Source: Symsagittifera roscoffensis
Lineage: Eukaryota > Xenacoelomorpha > Acoela > Convolutidae
NCBI RefSeq assembly: GCF_963678635.1
Contig: NC_087064.1
Location: 57,976,338 to 58,040,337 of the forward strand
Length of the DNA stretch: 64,000 nucleotides
Direction: 5' to 3'
Shown: positions 57,357 to 64,000 of the stretch, one piece after another
Numbering within the stretch: the first letter of the stretch is position 1
Layout: each line of letters starts with the position of its first letter
Program-made: the position numbers and the translations under genes
The notes under the pieces: model-generated
Database searches by the model: none
Told to the model about the DNA's origin: nothing
The model's input: only the letters and a program-made list of their open reading frames with translations

Positions 57357-59945
57357 GCACTGTACTCTAAGCATAAACGTTGCCGATAAATTTATATATG
57401 TCATCTATATTTAGTGTTTTTTGACTGAATCTCACAATTTGTTGATCGTTATTGAAAAAAAACCTTCTAAATGATTGGGTAGAAACCAAGCTGTTCTGGT
57501 TCCACGTCGAATAGTGACTGGCAAGTTTTGTTTTGCTGTATTTTTTGCTGGAAAATTTCTAGTTTCCAATAGTTATCATTGAAAGCAACAATTTTTATAA
57601 CCAATAAAAAACTCAGGTAACAGTTTTTGTTATTGATGCTTTTCGATCAACCATTAGCATTTGCTTTGATTCGCTTAGTTATGGTTTATTAAGGTTGTCT
57701 CTATTGCTCTTATTGCAAAGTCGTGTTCTTGCAGTTTCTTTATCTTCAAACTCAAGACAGGTTTCCGGCTTGGAAGTCATCGCTAACAAATTCACGTCCA
57801 TTGTTCAAAAACAGGAGTTTTTTCAAAAACAGGAGTTTTTGTTTTCAATTTAGCAAAAATTACTGACAATCTATCATAACTATACGTGGCCATTAAAGCT
57901 TCATTAAAGCTTCGTTATTGATAGACACCCAGCCAAGCCAAAACAAACTTCTTAATCTGTATGTAGCGAAAACTTTCTCCAAGACGACTGCTCATGAACA
58001 ATTGGAAAATAATTTCTTTTCAATGACCGTTAACATTAGCAGTTCTCAAGTTTTGCGACAAATCGTTCCATATCTTGTGACATGTCAGGTCATAAGGCAA
58101 TCATTCCTATAAAATTTTTTGTTGCCTGTGATTCCTGTTTTGTCATAGGAGAGTTATCATCACTTGGGCTCCGAATCTCAGTTTTGTGAAAGGTTAAACT
58201 TCAGTATCGATGCATTCTCTGACAGACATTCAATTATTGATTGGTTAAACTTATCAACAATGTCTCCAATCAACTTTTCAAGAAATTTTCAAAACGCAAC
58301 TCGCTTGATACTCCTTGTTGAGTGTAACAGGCTCGATGTATGTCTGCGAAGAATCTTTTGTAACAGACAGTTAACCCCTCGGAATAGGCTCTCTTCAAAA
58401 TGCATTGTTTTTAGAGCGTCTGTGTATGAAATTTGCTTTTTTGTTTCAGTTCAACTTCAAAACGAGACTTATCCGCGCGATAGTCCGAGTTTTTATTTTG
58501 GCTAATGTTGTTCCAGTACAGCTCAGGTAGGAGTCGAATAATTTCGCAAGAATTTTTCTCTTTCTCTTTTTTTTTCTCGTTTTTTTTTTTAACTTTCTGC
58601 GTACGTTCTTCGCGACTTTTTTGCTTCGTCTATGTTAATTGCAGTGAGTTCTCACTTAAAGGGTATCCTCATTGTGAGAGAAGCGTAAGTGATCAGCATC
58701 CCTTCCTTAATCCTGAAGTCATTTACAATGATTTTCAGTGATTTCATTTTGTCTGATGATCTGGAAACAGTTATTTTGTTTGTACCTCTTGAAAACTTGA
58801 CTCCGTAATTAACTAATCGAGAACATTTTTGTGACGAAATTCGGAGTCAATTGCTCTAAGAAACTTGCCGGTCCACAAAAAGGTTGCAAGTTCTTGTGAC
58901 TTGCTGACAATGTTGTGCTCATTATTTCCTCGACTAGCCGATCATTAGGGCTGGTCCAAATTACTAAAACTGAATAGCTGGTGGTGCTGAATAACGAAAT
59001 TGAGGCATGGGGTTCTTGTGACTTGCAGACAATGTTGTGCTCATTATTTTCTTGACTAGCCGATCATTAGGGCTGGTCCAAATTACTAAAACTGAATAGC
59101 TGGTGGTGCTGAATAACGAAATTGAGGCATGTGGTTTTTAGTTGAATTTTACTTCATCGATGATGAGAAGTTTTTCTGAGCGTCGTCCGTTTACTGCCGA
59201 CATAAGTTTTCCGTTTTGGGCTCTTTTTCCTTTTACCCCCCACCTCACACGACCTTCAATATATTAGTGTAACGAGTGGTTTTACGAGGCTGAGTATGAA
59301 GACCAAATATGTTTGTCTTGACCTTATTAGTCTGTATGTAAAATTTCATAGCAATCGGACAGTGCAGTCAACAAATTTACATGTAAAAATTTGCAGGTGG
59401 GGGGGGGGGAAGGAAAAAGAGCCCCGTTTTGCTCTCATTTTTTCTTGTAGATGATTCATTAGTCCTGGAGTTTGATCGCCCCGCCTTTCTTTGCTTTGTC
59501 TTTTTCTCCATGCAATTGTGCAAAATTGAGAAGGAGTTTTTTATCCCTTGAGCTAATTCTCACTTCTAGAAAAACCTCTGCTGGGTGTTTGTTCTACGCA
59601 ATTTTTTTCGCGTCTTCGTCAAGTTTGATTTGGAGACGTCGCCTCAGAGGTCTATCTTTTCAAAAAATTGGTTCCATAAAATTGTGAAAAGTGTTTCCGT
59701 TTCGGATAACAGGTAGACTTCGTCGATTAACTTTTCATTGTGTTGACTTTTGTAGTCTGCGACATTTCTGCCAAGTTTTCGGCCATTTTCTGCCACACGA
59801 TGGTGAATGCATTACTTGGAATTTTACCTCATTGCCATATCAATGATGACAATTTCCATCCGACAGCCATACCGATGAGATTGGAAAACATGCCTCGTTT
59901 AGTGCCATTCTCAGCGTTTTCTACGTCCCCCTACGAGAAATGGCA
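57357..59945 (-). repeat. Tandem duplication of about 2.4 kb, copy 2
   Basis: This is the second copy of the 54985 unit, longer by the 207-base MITE at 59218-59424 and its target duplication. Counterparts of exons alpha, beta and gamma are present, with an additional TAG in alpha. Confidence 0.9.
59218..59424. mobile_element. 207-base MITE with clean target duplication
   Basis: The element begins GGGCTCTTTTTCCTT and ends with its reverse complement AAGGAAAAAGAGCCC. It is flanked by CGTTTT on both sides (59212-59217 and 59425-59430). Copy 1 has the empty site at the matching place (about 56835-56845) with a single CGTTTT. A run of 11 G lies near the right end (59399-59409). No coding capacity. 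A 6-base (possibly 7-base) target duplication narrows the superfamily, but I do not assign one. Confidence 0.85.
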
Positions 59946-60478
59946 ATCTTCAACATTCTAGAACAATCTAGAAGTATTTGAGCTGTTGTTGACTAACTTA
60001 CTTCGCCCTTTTTTCTAAGTAAATCATCCTATTTCACTACATGATTTGTTTTTTTTATCCGTTAAAGATATTTTATGCCACACACGTACTAGAAAAACTC
60101 TGATTTTTGACGAAGAAATAACTAAGTTCCTGAGTAATAAAAGCAAGTTTTGATTATGAATCTTCCTTCCGTCCTTTTTATTTGGTATCGGGATCGACTG
60201 TTCAAATGATTTAACTAGCTTTCTTTCTACATTCTGGATCTGCGTGACTATTCCGTGATTCTGTGCCGCTGAATGTTAATCTTGGATGATTAGCGGTAAG
60301 AGCCTAAAGATTTCATTTTTGGGATTCCAACTATTAGATGCTGATGACTTCGCCGAGTTTCAACGAAATGTTAAAACGCTCTGTTGTAGAAAATATGATA
60401 CGTCAAAGTAAGGGATATACTCAGACGTTTCTTAAAAATGTGAATTGGTCGGAAACCGAATCAAGCATCAATATAAAC
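59946..60478 (+). other. Short unique stretch, no gene seen
   Basis: AT-rich sequence between the duplication and the family X array, with no open frame or repeat of note. Confidence 0.4.
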
Positions 60479-62833
60479 AAGACTGCTCGTATCAGGGCAA
60501 AGCCCTGAATATTCCGACTGCCTTTTACGGTTTATGGAGCAGTAGTAACAAAAAAAATTAAATGTAAAAAAATGAAGAAAAAAAATTTTTAAAAATTAAA
60601 TTTTTTAATGAAATCATCCCCCCACACATCATATAAATTTTAAAAGAATAGATTTCGCTCCTTGTATCAAATCAATTATAATTAATAAGCTTCTTTCAAC
60701 CAACTTGGAACGATTTCTAGGACGGAATAAATCTCCGCTCACCCGTTAATACCGCGAAAAATATCGCGCGTTAATTGTCCCAAATTGGTCAAAATGGCCA
60801 AAATAGCAATTTTTAAACCCCCATAACTTTACGAAAATTGATCACAGGTCAAATAACTTTTCAAATATAAGCTCAGAACCACAATACCTTTTGAATGATA
60901 AAAAATATTCTGTCAAAAATGGCTAGTTAAAAAGTCGAAATTTGTCTGAAGTAAATAAAACCCACCCCGAGCACAAATATTCCGTTACTTTCGTATCGAA
61001 AGTTGGAACAAAAGGATAGTTTTTACTCCTTGTAACAAATCAATTATGGCGAAAAAGTTTCGTTCAACCAATTTGCAACGATCTATAAGACGGATTAAAT
61101 CTCCGATTACGCGTTAAAAGTTCGAATTATATCGCGCGTTATTTGTCCCAAATTGGTCAAAATGGCTAAAATGGCAATCTTTAAACCCTCATAACTTTAC
61201 AAAAATTGACCATAGGTGAAATATCTTTTCAAATTTGAGCTCAGGATAACAATACCTTTTGAATGATATAAGAAAAATTCCGTCAAAAATGGCTAGTTAA
61301 AAAATATTCAAGCACAAATATTCCGTTACTTTCGTATCGAAAGTCGGAACAAAAGGATAGTTTTTGCTCCTTGTAACAAATCAATTATGGCAAAAAAAAT
61401 TTCGTTCAACCAATTTGGAACGATCTATAAGACGGATTAAATCTCCGATTACGCGTTAAAAGCTCGAATTATATCGCGCGTTAATTGTCCCAAATTGGTC
61501 AAAATGGCTAAAATGGCAATCTTTAATCCCTCATAACTTTACAAAAACTGACCACAGGTAAAATTTTTTCAAATTTAAGCTCAGGACAACAATACCACTT
61601 GAATGATAAAAAAAATTCCGTCAAAAATGGTTAGTTAAAAAGTCGAAATTTGTCTGAAGAATAAAAAACCCACCCCGAGAACAAATATTCCGTTACTTTC
61701 GTATCGAAAGTGGGAAGAACAAGACTGTTCGTATCAGGACAAAGCCCTAAATGTTCCGACTGCTTTTTAGGATTTATGGAGCAGTAATAACATTTATAAA
61801 AATAATAATTTTCAAATAAAACAAAATGAAATTTTTTTCTTCTAAAATTTGATTTTTTTAAATCATCTCCCCACACGCCATATAAAGTACAAAAGGATAA
61901 ATTTCGCTCCTTGTAACAAACCAATTATGGCAAATCAGATTCTTTCAACTAATTTTGGGACGATTTATAAGACGGGTTAAATTTCCGCTTAGGCGTTATT
62001 AGCGCAAAATATATCGCGCGTTAATTGTCCCAAATTGATGGCAATCTTTAAACCCCCATAACTTTACAAAAAATGGTCGCAGATGAAATATTTTTTTAAA
62101 TTTAAGCTCAGGACAACATTACCTTTTGAATGATAAAAAAATTCCGTCAAAAATGGCTAGTTAAAATTCGAAATATGTCTGAAGTAAATAAAACCCACCC
62201 CGAGCACAAATATTCCGTTACTTTCGTATCGAAAGTTGGAACAAAAGGATAGTTTTTGCTCCTTGTAACAAATCAATTATGGCGAAAAAGTTTCTTTCAA
62301 CCAATTTGGAACGATCTATAAGACGGATTAAATCTCCGATTACGCGTTAAAAGCTCGAATTATATCGCGCGTTAATTGTCCCAAATTGGTCAAAATGGCT
62401 AAAATGGCAATCTTTAAACCCTCATAACTTTACAAAAATTGACCACAGGTAAAATATTTTTCAAATTTAAGCTCAGGACAACAATACCACTTGAATGATA
62501 AAAGATTCCGTCAAAAATGGTTAGTTAAAAGTCGAAATTTGTCTGAAGAATAAAAAACCCACCCCGAGAACAAATATTCCGTTACTTTCGTATCGAAAGT
62601 GGGAACAACAAGACTGTTCGTATCAGGGCAAAGCCCTGAATGTTCCGACTGCTTTTTAGGATTTATGGAGCAGTAATAACATTTAAAAAAATAATAATTT
62701 TCAAATAAAATAAAATGAAATTTTTTTCTTCTAAAATTTGATTTTTAAAATCATCTCCCCACACGCCATATAAAGTACAAAAGGATAAATTTTGCTCCTT
62801 GTAACAAACCAATTATGGCAAATCAGATTCTTT
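60479..62833 (+). repeat. Family X tandem array
   Basis: Full units start GACTGCTCGTATCAGGGC with a hairpin CAGGGC-nnn-GCCCTG, then AAAGGATAG...TGCTCCTTGTAAC, CGCGCGTTAATTGTCCC, AAAATGGC, and end CCCACCCCGAGCAC and TTACTTTCGTATCGAAAGT. Heads occur at about 60481, 61724 and 62612. Additional headless units start at AAAGGATAG 61014, 61353, 61891 and 62244. The last unit is cut near 62833 by unrelated sequence. A higher-order step of about 890 bases links 61351 and 62242. Confidence 0.85.
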
Positions 62834-63189
62834 TTAGCGTGGTAGTAAGCGCAAAAGTGCACCAAAATAACTCGACCACGGTCAAGTTAGTTTTAGTAGC
62901 AACTAAAAATTTTAAAGGCTCCCTCAAGGCGAGACGTTAATGATAAACAACGAAAATAAACCCTAACTTGAGTTTCGTGGGGGGTTATATACCCGGGTTG
63001 ACGTCCGTAAAAGAGAAATGCTTGTCATGCAAATTCATATATGGCGACTATGGGAAAAATGCTTATTTTACAATTTTCATACAAAATTTAAAAACTGTAT
63101 TAAACGTCTTTAGAGAAATACTTCTGTTCTATTTCCCTATTTTGAATCTTTCTGCTCAATAAAAAATTAATTTTTATTTTTTGATAAAA
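62834..63189 (+). other. Short GC-richer stretch after family X, no gene seen
   Basis: Includes CTCGACCACGGTC and TATATACCCGGGTTGACG words. A 64-codon frame (62968-63162) is open but unsupported. Confidence 0.35.
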
Positions 63190-63620
63190 AAAATGCTTGT
63201 CACACAGTTTTCATGCATGGAAATTGTATGATAAGCATTTTGCGATAGAAGAAATAAAATCCTCACAAATCATTAAAAAAAAAGATTTCTGGCTAATTTT
63301 TAGTTAGTTTAAAAAGTATATTCATTGAAAGAAGTCGTGCTGATTCTCAAAAACATGATTTTAATTTTGATAAAAAATGCTTATCACAATATTTTCATAA
63401 ATGCAAAATGTATGATAAGCATTTTGCTATAGAAAAAAATAAAATCTTCAAAAATAATTTAACGATTTTTTGGATGATTTTACATGAGTTAAGAAAAAAA
63501 TTATTCATAGTATGCATAGTATGAAAAAAATGGTTATCATTTTCATAGTATTTTTTTTGGTCTATGAAATAGTATGATAAGCATTTTTTCATAATATGAA
63601 ATAGTATGACAAGCATTTTT
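63190..63620. repeat. Cluster of short inverted repeats with ATAAGCATTTT
   Basis: Three imperfect hairpins (63190-63240, 63374-63425 and about 63529-63586) have the form AAATGCTTATCA ... TGTATGATAAGCATTT, and a further half-unit ends at 63620. They look like an expanding small MITE or satellite. Confidence 0.65.
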
Positions 63621-63719
63621 TGTCAACCTGGTAATTTTAATAAATGGCTTGCGGCGCATGAAAACAGGCTCTTGCAGCCTAATGGTGTCCTCCCAATCTA
63701 TAACTTTGTACAGGAGTAA
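63606..63719 (+). pseudogene. Short protein-like fragment, 37 codons
   Basis: ATG 63606 to TAA 63717 is open. The first residues come from the hairpin repeat. From about 63627 the peptide NFNKWLAAHENRLL and then QPNGVLPIYNF reads as a genuine conserved-looking domain piece with higher GC. It is probably a fragment of a transposon or host protein. No family was named. Confidence 0.25.
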
Positions 63720-63835
63720 TTAAAGAACCGTTTGACTATTATGGTAACCTTAGGTTGGAAACAATCTATGATGATTATTATTATTCTAGATTTATTAGGT
63801 ACATAAACTTTTTTTAAAAAAAGTTTCCAACATTT

Positions 63836-64000
63836 AGAGGCCAAATTGTGCATTTTGTGAATTGTAAGCGGATCCACAGCAAGGACGCTCTCTTGTTCTT
63901 CTTTTGTTCTTTAATTTCTTTTGATTGTTCAGACAAAATTTTAATATTTTTAAATACTTGTCTCTGGAATCCAGGAACATACAGACACAAAATTGCGCGC
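63836..64000 (+). repeat. Second copy of GGAATCCGC element ends
   Basis: AGAGGCCAAATTGTGCATT and GTAAGCGGATCCAC match the start of the 49081 block. The last 45 bases (CTTGTCTCTGGAATCCAGGA and ACATACAGACACAAAATTG) match its end at about 50551. It looks like an internally deleted copy, cut by the window end. Confidence 0.65.

Noticed and set aside
60479-62833. CRISPR-like repeat array
   Set aside because: Units are hundreds of bases and diverged, with no short identical repeats and unique spacers; the genome is eukaryotic.

Overview
The window looks like nuclear DNA of a eukaryote with a compact, AT-rich genome, most like a nematode of the Caenorhabditis kind. This rests on short introns with GTAAGT donors and T-rich CAG acceptors, long A/T homopolymer runs, and dense families of small DNA transposons. 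A run of exactly 200 N (47126-47325) marks a draft assembly. The species call is an inference. No intact conserved housekeeping gene, rRNA or tRNA was found. Nearly everything that can be read is mobile-element or repeat DNA, or broken gene copies.

Region 1 (1-8090): a G-poor, A/C-rich stretch with a relay of open frames on the plus strand, broken by frameshifts and in-frame stops. It holds a hydrophobic two-helix segment, a Ser/Thr/Pro-rich protein, a signal-peptide-bearing envelope-like glycoprotein (1895-3601), a second hydrophobic segment, a 302-codon Ser/Pro/Thr-rich ORF (4041-4949, the longest ORF in the window), further coding sequence, and an 85-base intron (5857-5941). A last frame (7018-7443) is interrupted only by TGA. 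An LTR-like segment (about 7440-8090) may close it. I read this as the 3' part of a decayed endogenous retrovirus-like element.

Region 2 (8090-29060): a fold-back element (9018-12287) with two unknown broken genes in one arm and a clean C-terminal exon in its centre; a two-exon C2H2 zinc-finger gene with one internal TAG (13062-13530); a 56-residue membrane smORF (16470-16640); a MULE transposon (18072-19654) with a broken transposase; and a tandem 1.4 kb duplication (21224-24077) carrying the dispersed repeat called family X here.

Region 3 (29060-46960): a roughly 18 kb tandem array on the minus strand. It repeats a four-exon cassette with conserved peptide motifs and splice sites. Younger duplications of 4282 and 1781 bases lie inside it. 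This is the most unusual structure in the window.

Region 4 (47326-64000): more family X copies, a hairpin-bearing 165-base tandem repeat flanked by blocks rich in GGAATCCGC, a second MULE fragment (54294-54904), a roughly 2.4 kb tandem duplication of an unknown broken gene (54985-59945) with a 207-base MITE in the second copy only, a family X array (60479-62833) and a cluster of small inverted repeats (63190-63620). The systems do not obviously work together; the window is best described as a transposon and gene-duplication nursery.
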